Shown here one piece after another: positions 1 to 9,599 of a stretch of DNA of 64,000 bases. Under the pieces are notes generated by a model. The model searched no databases and was not told the origin of the DNA. It worked only from the letters and a program-made list of their open reading frames with translations. Where the stretch lies: positions 40,413,987 to 40,477,986 of the forward strand of contig CM039466.1 of assembly GCA_022414725.1 (NCBI GenBank), in the 5' to 3' direction. Source of the stretch: Microglena sp. YARC. Its lineage: Eukaryota; Chlorophyta; Chlorophyceae; Chlamydomonadales; Chlamydomonadaceae. Position numbers and translations under genes: made by a program. Positions within the stretch are counted from its first letter, which is position 1; each line of letters begins with the position of its first letter.

Positions 1-140
1 GCCACCATTGATGGCCGACTGTCTGGCACCCTGTTGGGTGTGCTGAGTCAGCCTTCTCTTCCCTTGTCCGTGGAGGGCCACGCTCAAAGGCTGATCAGCG
101 AAGCTTGTGACAAGGAGAATCTAGGAAGGATGTACATCTG
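1..140 (+). CDS. Partial internal exon of an unidentified spliced gene
   Basis: Frame 1 is open from the left edge to a GTAAGT donor at 141. The translation (ATIDGRLSGTLLGVLSQPSL, then a segment ending in GRMYIW) is not recognised as a known family. The exon ends in phase 2. The last ~30 nt of the exon and its donor are repeated several times immediately downstream, the same junction amplification seen in the OPR gene at 31-54 kb. The gene start lies outside the window. It could be the end of an earlier exon of the AP2 gene or of an unrelated gene. I trust the donor more than the function. Confidence 0.4.
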
Positions 141-640
141 GTAAGTGGGCATTGTACCTCGGTGTTGGTGTGGGTGTGAGTGTGAGTGTGGGTGTGGCCA
201 AGCCAATGGCAAGGAGAACCTAGGAAGGATGTACATCTGGAAAGTGGGCATTATACCTCGGTGTTGGTGTGGGTGTGAGTGTGAGTGTGGGTGTGGGTGT
301 GGCCAATGGCAAGGAGAACCTAGGAAGGATGTACATCTGGCAAGTGGGCATTGTACCTCGGTGTTGGTGTGGGTGTGAATGTGAGTGTGGGTGTGGGTGT
401 GGCCAATGGCAAGGAGAACCTAGGAAGGATGTACATCTGGTAAGTGGGCATTGTACCTTGGTGTTGGTGTGGGTGTGGGTTTGAGTGTGGGTGTGGCCAA
501 GCCAGTGGCAAGGAGAACCTAGGAAGGATGTAGATCTGGTAAGTGGGCATTGTACCTTGGTGTGGGTGTGGGTGTGGCAAGCCTAGGGAGGATGTACATC
601 TGGTAAGTGGGCATTGCACCTCGGTGTGGGTCTGGGTGGG
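112..640 (+). repeat. Tandem array of an exon end plus splice donor (about 6 copies)
   Basis: The segment 'aaggagaacctaggaagg' followed by 'atgtacatctg' and GTAAGTGGGC recurs about every 100 bp (ends near 140, 238, 340, 440, 540 and 604). Copies are separated by GTGTGGGTGTGA-type filler. Each copy duplicates the last ~30 nt of the exon at 1-140 together with its GT donor, so the intron begins with a ladder of look-alike donors. Confidence 0.8.
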
Positions 641-649
641 GTTTGGTTT

Positions 650-1190
650 CGGTGTAACAGTGGGATTGTACTGCGTCATCATGTCTTCTGTACCGCCAAT
701 ATTAGGTGCTACCAGCATCAATATGCAATCACGCTTCTATCTGTTGACGCCAAACAGGTGGGTGTGGGGGTGGGTTGCGTGGGTTCTTGGGTGGGTGGTA
801 TTTGGTTTGGATTGGACAGTGGGATGGTACTGCCTCATCATGTCCTCTGTACCGCCAATATTAGGTGCTACCAGCATCAACATGCAATCACGCTTCTATC
901 TGTTGACGCCAAACAGGTGGGTGGGTGGGCTGCGTTGGTGGGTGGGTTGCGTGGGTGGGTGGTGTTTGGTTTGGATTGGACAGTGGGATGGTACTGCCTC
1001 ATCATGTCCTCCGTACCGCCAATATTAGGTGCTACCAGCATCAACATGCAATCACGCTTCTCTCTGCTGATGGCAAATAGGTGGGTGGGTTTTGGTTTGG
1101 GTGCAACAGTGGGATGGTACTGCCTCATCATGTCCTCTGTACCGCCAATATCAGGTGCTACCAACATCAACATGCAATCATGCTTCTCTC
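650..1190 (+). repeat. Four tandem copies of an exon-like block
   Basis: Blocks starting at an AG acceptor before 'TGGGATGGTACTGCC' and ending at 'CAAACAG|GTGGGTG' occur near 659, 818, 979 and 1107. Across copies, two frames stay mostly open. One (VPPILGATSINMQSRF) shows several synonymous changes. The other joins in phase to the exon at 1-140, but in the fourth copy it meets a stop at the expected donor. I cannot decide which frame, if either, is translated. Confidence 0.6.
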
Positions 1191-1375
1191 TGCTAATGAG
1201 TGAGGATTGTACCCCTGAGTGTGAAGTTGAGATAGAAATCGGTTGACATCATTTGGGTTGGTGTGTGAAGCTACCACGGTTGGGCAAGTCACTTTTGCTT
1301 ATTTGGCCTACCCCTGGACTGTAACATACATGCATACCCACAACTGCACCCGCGCCCACACTCACACTCACCCCC

Positions 1376-1433
1376 ACACCTACCCCCCCCCCCCCACACA
1401 CACACACACACACACACATACCCCCCCCCCCCC

Positions 1434-1485
<52 letters not shown>

Positions 1486-1500
1486 TACACACACACACAC
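1376..1500. repeat. (CA)n microsatellite with C runs
   Basis: Long CA dinucleotide tract interrupted by runs of 11-15 C. Confidence 0.95.
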
Positions 1501-1668
1501 TTATGTACATGTCTCCCTGCTGATTCTCAACAGGTGGATGGCTTGGATGTGAACATTGTTTCATTTTGGGGCCACTCATGGCAGCTTCCAGCCAGCTCCA
1601 TTAGCCAGCGACTGTGTCAAGCCCCAAACTTGCAGCTGCATTTGAATGGCTGTCAGGGGGGGTACTTA

Positions 1669-1670
<2 letters not shown>

Positions 1671-1704
<34 letters not shown>
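1671..1704. repeat. Poly(C) homopolymer
   Basis: Uninterrupted run of about 34 C. The flanking 1570-1640 sequence (GCAGCTTCCAGCCAGCTCC...) is a dispersed repeat also found near 49,120 and 49,315. I see no gene between 1,200 and 2,440. Confidence 0.95.
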
Positions 1705-1989
1705 TTCCTCGGGGAATAAGAAACCCCATTAGATAATGACACTGTGGGGGAGCAAAGCAGGTTTCTCAGTTGCATGGAGCTTTCGCTCCAGGCAGCGACC
1801 ATCAATAATGCGCCAGGGATGTGCACTATGCATCCCCCCCTGTTGGGAAGTCCAGGGAGAGGCGCATTCTGTCGGAGAATACATGCTTCCGACTGCCCAG
1901 AGGTGCAGCTGACTGCAAAAATAACTGTCTACCACCCTGCGGCCATAGATAATAACACGGTGGGGAAGCCCAGTTTTACATTGGGATAC

Positions 1990-2112
1990 CTTGACATGAT
2001 GACAGTCTGCAGTACTGTCCATGACATGATGGCTGTCTGCAGTACAGTCCATGACATGATGACAGTCTGTAGTACAGTCCATGACACGATGACAGTCAGC
2101 AGTACAGTCCAG
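1990..2112. repeat. 30-bp minisatellite, about 4 copies
   Basis: Units of 'catgacatgatgacagtctg' plus 'cagtacagtc' repeat with small changes. Any long reading frame here only reflects the repeat. Confidence 0.9.
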
Positions 2113-2438
2113 CGCAGCCAGACAGGCTGAATATTATTTCCATAAGGCAAAACCAAACAGGTCATTAGGTAGCCAGATGCCCTTGCCACAAATTCTGGGG
2201 AATTTAGGGCCAGGTGCGGCTGAGCTTCCTACCAAAGAAAAATTGTATGTGTCGGTCCAGGAGTAGACCAAATAGGCTAAAAGAACTTGCCCAACCGACC
2301 AAAGACAAAAAACAACGCATGCCCCATGAGCTCATGACTAATGGCTGGTTATTTCAAGTGCACAACCCACTCCATGATATTGCAAGTGTGGAACGTATAT
2401 GACAGGTGAAAAAACGAAAAATAATACGAGCTGCCACA

Positions 2439-2570
2439 GGACGTGAGATTAAGGGAAACCTCCCATTTGCGTGCATGTGTACATACTGGAGAATGGCTAC
2501 CATGTTGGGTATATTTGGTTTCGCAGACCCTCTTCGTCTGAGCTTGGAATACTGAACGACAGCACTGGTG
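2439..2570 (+). pseudogene. Degenerate copy of an AP2-gene intron/exon segment
   Basis: The stretch (GACGTGAGATTAAGGGAA..., TTTCGCAG acceptor, then ACCCTCTTCGTCTGAGCTTG) matches the better-preserved blocks at 3080-3239 and 21,490-21,669, which lie beside the AP2 gene. The exon part is disrupted: 'GGAATACTGA' replaces 'GGACTACCGCG'. It is best read as a dispersed fragment of that gene's intron-exon boundary. Confidence 0.5.
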
Positions 2571-2584
2571 GGGTGCTATTATAT

Positions 2585-2853
2585 TTGATTGGATTGTTAT
2601 GTGGGTTTTCCAGCCAACTCTGGGCTGCTCACCGTATGTCAATTCCAAGTCACCCCGTGCAATGGCTCGATGGTTGAGCTCCTAGAAAGAACGAAGAAGT
2701 TGCCGGGTTCGGATCCCCGCGGTTGCAATTTAGTGTTCACGGTCGCTGTGAACCGGCATGGTGGCTTTGTCCAGGTAAAGGAGCAGCCCGTTCCCTACCG
2801 CCGTTAGACGGGGCTCCCTTAATACCACGCCCCACCAAGCGTTATCATCACCC
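2585..2853 (+). mobile_element. tRNA-derived SINE, copy 1
   Basis: The copy contains an A-box-like TGGCTCGATGG (2663-2673) and a B-box-like GGGTTCGGATC (2705-2715) at tRNA spacing. The body shared by the whole family follows: CGCTGTGAACCGGCATGGTGGC, TTGTCCAGGTAAAG, ...GGGGCTCCCTTAATACC, ACGCCCCACCAAGCGTTATC. The leading 'TTGGATTGTTA...CAGCCAACTCTGGGCTGC' is a further repeat also seen near 6,430, 6,530 and 26,310. The tRNA-like head suggests RNA polymerase III transcription (family knowledge). Confidence 0.75.
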
Positions 2854-2884
2854 CGTGCTATACCCAACCAACTGCAGTCACAAG

Positions 2885-2965
2885 ACGGTAGGTTGGTTGG
2901 TTGGTTGGCTAACGCTGGGTTGCAGTCACAAGACGGTTGGTTGGTTGGTTGGTTGGTTGGTTGCC
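2885..2965. repeat. (GGTT)n tracts
   Basis: Two GGTTGGTT tracts follow duplicated 'GCAGTCACAAGACGGT' segments just 3' of the SINE, and may be its simple-sequence tail. Confidence 0.8.
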
Positions 2966-3162
2966 AACCGGGGAGCCAACTGCACTTAGTAGACAATTTC
3001 AATACTTGTCCAGGTCACAGCCCTTGGATTCGACATGTGTGCACTCAGATTGCTGAGGAATTACTAATATGAAAATTAGCACGCCTTGCCACTTGGCGTG
3101 AGTTTGAAGGAACCTTCCCGTTCGCTTGTGCTGGGGGATGGTTATTACTGTGGACTTTGCAG

Positions 3163-3239
3163 ACCGCTACTGTGCCAGAGCTCCTGGACTACCGCGAGAC
3201 AGCACAGAGGGAAATTCTCAACCTCTTCCAAGGCTGCAG
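3163..3239 (+). pseudogene. Copy of a downstream AP2-gene exon
   Basis: A TTTGCAG acceptor precedes an open 77-nt block reading TATVPELLDYRETAQREILN, then LFQGC, ending at AG|GTCTTC. Homologous blocks at 2529 and 21,599 are frame-disrupted, so this is the most intact version. Its phase-0 start would fit the phase-0 end of the AP2-gene exon at 21,195-21,397, although it lies 18 kb upstream of it. It may be a relocated or duplicated fragment. Confidence 0.45.
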
Positions 3240-3344
3240 GTCTTCAATCGTGAACCTAGCTAGGGGCTCCAACCACGGACCTGTCAGGCCAAGCGGATTT
3301 TGCTGAACCGACCAGCCTGCTGAGCTCGATTGAGGAATGAATAC

Positions 3345-3412
3345 TTTAACTTGAACTTGGTTACATAGCTTCTGCCAGCAATTTGGCTGCTCGCTGCCTT
3401 AGCGGTAAAAAA
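3345..3412 (+). repeat. Dispersed 'CTTGAACTTGGTTACAT' repeat
   Basis: The sequence (CTTGAACTTGGTTACAT...CAGC..GCAATTTGGCTGCTCGC) recurs near 5,060, 22,330, 22,715 and 56,300 (+) and in reverse near 15,250, 19,700 and 53,280. At 22,322 and 53,295 it continues directly into a SINE, so it may be the upstream part of a longer SINE. Confidence 0.7.
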
Positions 3413-3682
3413 CATAAATACCAGGGAAATGTAAACGCGAACAAATCATTTTGTTCCATGTTTTCTTCTTTGTATCATTTTCTTTTTTAATTGTCGAGGA
3501 ATGAACACAGGACTTAAACGGACTCCTACGCCCTGGCAGAGAAGAAGAAGGATTGTTACAAGGTTCTGTACAATGACAAATCGGCGTCTAAACGTATGAT
3601 ACCTGGGTACAGTGAACCCCAGGGATCTTGGTGATAACCAAGGAATCGGTATTAAAATTATTACGTACGGTATGCGAATTGG

Positions 3683-4130
3683 ATGATGTCAGAGGATAGA
3701 AGCCATAGTTCCACATACACCAACTTATTAAATAATAGGGATAATATCAAAATCATAGAGCTAGACTACGTCTTAGAGCTTGGGTCAGCTTGCGACTCAA
3801 ATGTTGAATCAGAAAGGAGTACCTCTCGTTCTGGCAGAATTTGCAGACGCTGTGATACGGTATGGTGGTTGACAGTAGAAAAGTGTTCGAAGATGCAATG
3901 CATTTCATATTAGAATGCCCGTTACACGCTGAGGATATAAAAATGTATTAGAACAATGGGAATTGAAGCTAAATTGGTGGATAAAGACTCCAGCATGAAG
4001 CTGGTCATGCATTTTGATTCCATTGAAGGATGGAAATACTTAATACAATGTATTAAATAAATGCGATAATAATCACACAATTAAATTATCATCTCAGATG
4101 AGAGGATGATTGAATTATATACAATTTGCC
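3683..4130 (+). pseudogene. Decayed 3' end of a non-LTR retrotransposon (LINE-like)
   Basis: Frame 2 from 3683 carries GRICRRCDT. After a frame change, the +1 frame reads FEDAMHFILECPLHAED. Together they give the C-x2-C ... H-x4-C arrangement typical of the region after the reverse transcriptase of non-LTR elements. Further open sequence (KLVDKDSSMKLVMHFDSIEG) ends at a stop near 4060. An AT-rich stem-loop tail (4065-4130) follows. The frame is broken and no reverse transcriptase core is present, so it is a 5'-truncated dead copy. The assignment rests on the motif only. Confidence 0.5.
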
Positions 4131-4134
4131 CATG

Positions 4135-5879
4135 GCGTCTCTGCATCTTGCATCACACCAGCCCATACCAGCACCCCCCCACACACCCACCCCAGTGCCC
4201 CACACACACACACAAATACACACACATGCACACACCAGCTCTTTATTTAATTGGATTTGATCGGATTGTTACATAATTATTAAGGCAACTCTGGTCTGCT
4301 AACCAGGGTTGTTAAGGAGGACCCGAATTGAGGGCGAGCATGGGCATAGGGGCAATAAGGAGAGCAAACAGCTGAATATGGGATAGAAGAAGAAGTGGGG
4401 GAACTCAGTCGATATATCGATGTGTTGATAGAGGGAATCAGCAAGAGTAGAGGCTTCTAGCAGCTTAGAAAGGTATCCTTAGAAAGGTATCCTTAGAAAG
4501 CCGCCCAGCAAGAAGACCCCAGGAAAAGGTGGCCGAATAAAAGTAAGTGCTCAATATGGCCCACATGGCGCATGTCTTTCGACCAAATACGAGTTTCGCG
4601 ATGGAGCTTCGGTCCAGCGCAATTATGATGCATCGCAGGTCAAGAGTTGTGGCCTGCCAGAGCACTGGAACTTGGATTTGATGGACACTGGGGGCTTGAC
4701 ACAACGGCACAGGCGCTATTTTAGGGGGTCCTGTTACCCTTCTGGACCAATACGTCATTTCAAAAGTACCTGCCCTGGCCTGGGGGTGCGAGACTAGGGT
4801 TTAGGGTTTAGGGTTTACGCTATTCAAAATTCGCCCTTGGAGCCCTGACTAGAAAGCTCGAGTTAGGTCCCGCTCCCAGATGAAGAATCTCAAGAATATT
4901 AAAACGGTGAGGATGTGGGATGCGAAGGCGCTGGAGGAAATTACCACGCAGCTTGCAATCCCAAACATAAGCATCCACAATAACCTACCACCCAAGATTG
5001 CAAGTTACAATTCAGAACCCGACCACATCAAGTCATGCCCTGGTGTAGCAGAACTTGCACTACTTAAACCGAAACTTGATCTTGGTTGAATGGCGCCAGC
5101 CTGTAAGGCTGCTCGCCGTCTTTGGCATTTATGTTCCAGCAGTGACATCAACATTCGAATGTTTTGCAGCATGTATACTATTTACCGTATATCTCCCACA
5201 TATGGTGAGCAGCCTAAAGGGCTGAAAGACCATGTTCCATAATCAAACCCTAAATCTAACCGCCTTGTGCGACTAAAATACTAGTATTCGGGATAAAAAA
5301 TTAAAAATCTATTAAACCCATTAAAAATCTTTGGATACGCTATTGCACTTAGTGCATACCCGTACGCAAGATAGATGCACCTCTAGATCCACTTGCTATA
5401 TTGAGGGAATTTCTGTATAATAATCTTGACACGAACGGCCAGGACTAGAGTAAGACGGCGAGTAGCCAAATTATTGTATGGGGACCCACCTCTAGGGGTG
5501 AAATACCTTTCACGACTTCAAAAATAAAGTAACCAAGCTCAAGTTATTTTGTCACATACGCATATTATGAAGGGTCCGTTGCATGTCAGAGGATTTGGGT
5601 GAGTCCTAGACGCAGATTTTGAAACCAGTTGCATCTCATGATGCAGATTTTGGAGTCTCCAGAACAAATCAACCCTGATCGGGAGTTTGGGCCACTGCTT
5701 TTTTTAGCTACCCATGGCAGCTTCCAAGCCCAAGCCCAAAGCTTTCAGCTGCATTGTAATACCTCTCGTTAGGTAGCACCCAGTTTAGCCCAAGGACGGG
5801 TAAAAGGAGCTGCCTAGAAGCTTCGACTGTGCACGTTCAAAAAATAAACAGTGATTCTGGCTCAAACAGCTGGATTTCC

Positions 5880-5880
<1 letters not shown>
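4135..5880. other. No convincing gene
   Basis: I find no splice-consistent coding signal. Short dispersed repeats are present: CA tracts near 4,200, the 'GGTTGAATGGC' repeat at 5,060, and 'CATGGCAGCTTCCA..AGCTGCCTAGAAG' at 5,712-5,830, which resembles 49,400-49,900. Confidence 0.6.
4796..4816. repeat. Interstitial telomere-type motif (TTTAGGG)3
   Basis: Three tandem TTTAGGG units, the telomere repeat of most plants and many green algae. Confidence 0.85.

Positions 5881-5884
<4 letters not shown>

Positions 5885-5942
<58 letters not shown>
5885..5942. repeat. 58-nt poly(C) homopolymer
   Basis: Longest pure homopolymer in the window. It can form i-motif or G-quadruplex structure. Confidence 0.95.
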
Positions 5943-5943
<1 letters not shown>

Positions 5944-5949
5944 ATGAGC

Positions 5950-6262
5950 TATCTCTTGGTTTGCTTGGTTTGGTTAATTGGTCCATCAGACTTAAGTCTG
6001 CTCCCCGTCTGTTGGCAAGTGGTTACTCTATCGCATGGTCTCTGTTGAGTTGGTTACTTGGTCTATCAGACTTCAGGCTGCCCACCGTCTGTTGGCAGGT
6101 GGTTACTCTATCGCATGGTCTCTGTTGAGTTGGTTACCTGGTCTATCAGACTTCAGGCTGCCCACCGTCTGTTGGCAGGTGGTTACTCTATCGCATGGTC
6201 TCTGTTGAGTTGGTTACTTGGTCTATCAGACTTCAGGCTGCTCCCCGTCTGTAGGCAGAGTA
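5950..6262. repeat. 81-bp minisatellite, nearly 4 copies
   Basis: Units contain 'TTGGTCTATCAGACTTCAGG', 'CTGCCCACCGTCTGTTGGCA' and 'GGTGGTTACTCTATCGCATG'. Confidence 0.9.
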
Positions 6263-7649
6263 CAAATGGATAGTATAACGCTACCACACCACACTCTCTA
6301 TCACAGAATGCAATCAAATAGGTTTAGACAGTTTAAAGACATATCCAGGTCAACCTTGGCTAACCTTTTGTGCGGATTTAATATGAATTGAATCGTTACA
6401 TGGTCAATCCTGAACATACCTTTTGTATGGATTAGGTCGGATTGTTACATGGTCTTTCAGCCAACTCTGGGCTGCTCACAGTATTTCATTTCCAAGTCCT
6501 CCCTAGGTGGATTAGATTGGATTGGATTGTTATTTATTTTACAGCCAACTCTGGGATGCTCATAGTCTTACAATTAAAATTCCTAGATGGGGGAGGGGCA
6601 TCTGTGCCCCATAATGAAGCCTTGGTTTTATTGGATTGTATTGGTTTGTTACATGGTTTGTCATCCGACTCAAACCATACGATACACAAGGAAAACAGGG
6701 AGCATAGTAAGCGGATTAGACAGTTTAAATACTTGCTGTGTAACAAGGGAATGTAACACATGCAAAGTTATTTTGGTTTTGCCAACTGTTTTTCAGGTAT
6801 CAGCCTGAGTAGGTCCAGCCATTAGACCTTTTTGCCAAAAACTTTTCGCCATATAGTTTTGACTTTTGACCGCTGTCTTGTTAAAAATGTTTTTTGTGCC
6901 AATACATACCAAAACATGTTTTTCGATACTTAAAGCAGTTTCAACAATTGTCCACCTTAATGGGCAAGGGGCACCTACACCCCACGATGAAGCCTAGCCT
7001 AACCCTACCTTATGTATGGAGGAGATGCAGCTCTGAAAGTGGACGTGCTATTTCATCCAAACGTAATTCTCCTTGCTGCCGATAGTGCTAAAACAGCGAG
7101 CAGCCAAATTCCTGGCTGGAGACATGTGACCATGTTCGAATTGGTTTGTTATTTTATTATTTCAATGTTCATGTTATTAACAAAGTCGATGGGCAGTGTT
7201 ATGATTGAGGCACCTATAACAGTGTACATCCGCACCGTTCTGCTACCCACCTTATGGAGTGGTACCAGACTACCAGCCGACCTTGGAACATTAAATTTTG
7301 CTCCGACCAATCGTCAGCTCCTGAAGTACTAAGCAAGGGGTCTTTTATAGCCTGCGTCTTGAGATGCAACCAATTCCATAGCCTATGTCCTGAGACGCAA
7401 CTGACCCATAACCTAACCATAGCCTGCGTCCTGCGCCGGGACAGGACCTCCCCACATTGCATCTGCGACGCAGGACGCAGTGTCCTAAACAACCCTGCTA
7501 GGGAACCCCTCATGCCCACAATCATTCATGTAACCTCTTGCATAAACCACACCATACACCACTACTTTATTGAAAGACTCCCCCGAATGAGTGGAGCGGG
7601 CTTGTATTGGGTTAACAATGGCCTGTGTATGCCAATCCAATATAATGTA
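6263..7649. other. No convincing gene; dispersed repeats
   Basis: The region holds repeats of 'GGATTGTTACATGGTC...CAGCCAACTCTGGGCTGCTCA' (6,430, 6,530, 6,640), which also precede the SINE at 2,585 and occur at 26,310. Open frames have no splice or family support. Confidence 0.6.
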
Positions 7650-7657
7650 GTACACAA

Positions 7658-7803
7658 CAGGGTAATTCAAAGCGCGCGCTTTTGAGCGCTGACTTTTTGA
7701 CCCCCTCTGCGCTTTTTGAGCGCAATTTTTGGCATCCCCCTGTGGGCGCAGCAAGCAATTTTTGCGCTTTTTGCACTACAATTTGGCCATTTGAAGTACC
7801 CTG
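7658..7803. mobile_element. hAT-type MITE, family 1, copy 1
   Basis: A 146-bp element bounded by inverted ends CAGGGTAATTC / GAAGTACCCTG and flanked by a perfect 8-bp target duplication GTACACAA (7650-7657 and 7804-7811). The body has the family signature: GCGCGCTTTTGAGCGC, TTTTTGACCCC, TGTGGGCGCAGCAAGC and GCGCTTTTTGCACTAC. No coding capacity. CAGGG-type ends plus an 8-bp duplication are diagnostic of the hAT superfamily. Confidence 0.9.
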
Positions 7804-8099
7804 GTACACAACTACACAATTGTATTTTGAATCCGAGCTATCTTATCACGTGTAAATACTGTGAGCATCTGCCGAGTCCCTGCAGTCCCTCGAGAAGCAC
7901 GCTACAAAAAATGTTTGGGTGCGGAGGTGCCCTGGATCGTTCAAACGCCTGGGCAGACGGAGTCACTGAGAGACGGAGACGGAGAGAGGCACGGGGGGAA
8001 CTTAGCCCCGGGACAGAGGGGGTTAAAGCGAAAACAGCCCAGGTACAGGTCTCTAACCCCATCCCCCACGTAGACATGAGTTCATTACGAGGTATAAAC

Positions 8100-9100
8100 C
8101 AGAGGGGAGGGGTGACACGAGGTGGGGGGCCTACGAATTAGACCTGGACTCGGCATGATAGGGTTTCGAAGGGTGAGGTACCTGTCGGAACAGCTTCTCG
8201 CGAGCTTCAATTTTCCGAGCTTGCAAACAAAACTTCGTCGCTTTCGACTTGGTCCCCTCCAGAAACTCATTTCCCGGCCTTCTGATCCTCCTAGGTTTCG
8301 GTATGAAAGTGGCCAGCCAAGCGTATCGGCTCATGGTGCTTCGCGCCGTTACTTGCCGTTGCGCAAATACTGCGTAGGCTGTAGGCAGGAGCCTCATGCG
8401 CCCGTCATGATTGTGTTGGTTAGATAGCGCCATTTCGTCACAGGCGAGTCTTCGCGCAGGGGTGGGTGGGTTTCCCAGGTAGACGAGGCAGCCTCACCAA
8501 GGCAGGGCTGAGGCTCATCGCCAGACATGGGCCTGGCTTGCTTCTGGGCAGAGGGAGCCAAGCCGAGCCATCTCGGAAGCGTCCAGACGGTTTTCCGGGA
8601 GCTAAAATTTCTGCGCTGGACTGAACAGCGCCATAATGAGCAGGTGTTTGAGAGAGCTCGAGTTGCATGCAGCGTAATCCCTCGGGCTCATCAGAGCATC
8701 TTCAGCACCAGCTACGGGAGCCGATTGGCACAATTTTCAGACAGATTGCTCTCGTTGCCATTGCGAGCTATATCTGAGGGGCCGCTGCTCCCATCGGCAA
8801 GTTAAAAAGCAGGTGCTCGGGGCAAAAAAAAAAACGTCCAGCTTGTTATTCTGATATTTTTCTCACCTGCGGCAACCGAAGAAGCCGGAGGTGACTCCAT
8901 GGGGGCTAGGATACCGAGTTGCAACTTGCGCAAAGTTTCCCAGAAGAGATGCTTGATCCTGGAAACAATAGTCGGTCTGACAAAACGGGAATTCGAAGGT
9001 TCTGGGGCAGAGGTTCACCTTTCCAGCCCTTCGAAACCCTATCATGCCGAGTCCAGGTCTAATTCGTAGGCCCCCCACCTCGTGTCACCCCTCCCCTCTG
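8100..9100. mobile_element. Non-autonomous hAT-type element, family 2 (1,001 bp)
   Basis: Long terminal inverted repeats of about 76 bp. The left end starts CAGAGGGGAGGGGTGACACG and runs to GGGTTTCGAAGGG; the right end is its reverse complement, ending in CCCCTCTG at 9100. The flanks are GTATAAAC (8092-8099) and GTATAACC (9101-9108), an 8-bp target duplication with one mismatch. No transposase frame lies inside, so it would need one supplied in trans. The ends and 8-bp duplication point to hAT. Confidence 0.85.
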
Positions 9101-9547
9101 GTATAACCTATATTCTTGCTTTTATAGACACCTCCGTCTTTACGTTTTTACGTTTTTTGTAGCTATTGGATTCATGGAACTGTCTTCTCATCTCATTACA
9201 ACTCAAATCAACTCAAATCAACAGGGTATCAAACCTATATGATTGCTGCTTTAAACCATTCATTTCGTGTGATCTACATGCATAGTTTGCAAAAAAACTA
9301 CACATACGTGTAAGGAACTGAAGATGGTGACAAGGATCAGGACGGGAGCAAACAGGGGAAGGGGGGCGAGGACGTAGGACAAGGTAGACAAAGAATGCAA
9401 GAGCCCGAAAATGAATGTACAAGATCCAGGCACACTAAGAAAGGTCGCTTGCTGGTGTCGAAGACAAGTGGCTTGAGCAACCCCTATATATTGGCCTTAT
9501 GGTTTGCTGCCTGGATGGTTTGGGGGGTGGGGTGGGTGTGGGTGGGT

Positions 9548-9548
<1 letters not shown>

Positions 9549-9584
<36 letters not shown>

Positions 9585-9592
9585 CGGGGGGC
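9549..9592. repeat. Poly(G) homopolymer
   Basis: A run of about 35 G, a C and a further short G run, preceded by GGGTGG repeats. Confidence 0.95.
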
Positions 9593-9599
9593 TTACTTG

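Noticed and set aside
8122..8805. Frames inside the 8.1-9.1 kb element as a transposase
   Set aside because: They are short, lack hAT transposase motifs, and overlap the inverted ends.
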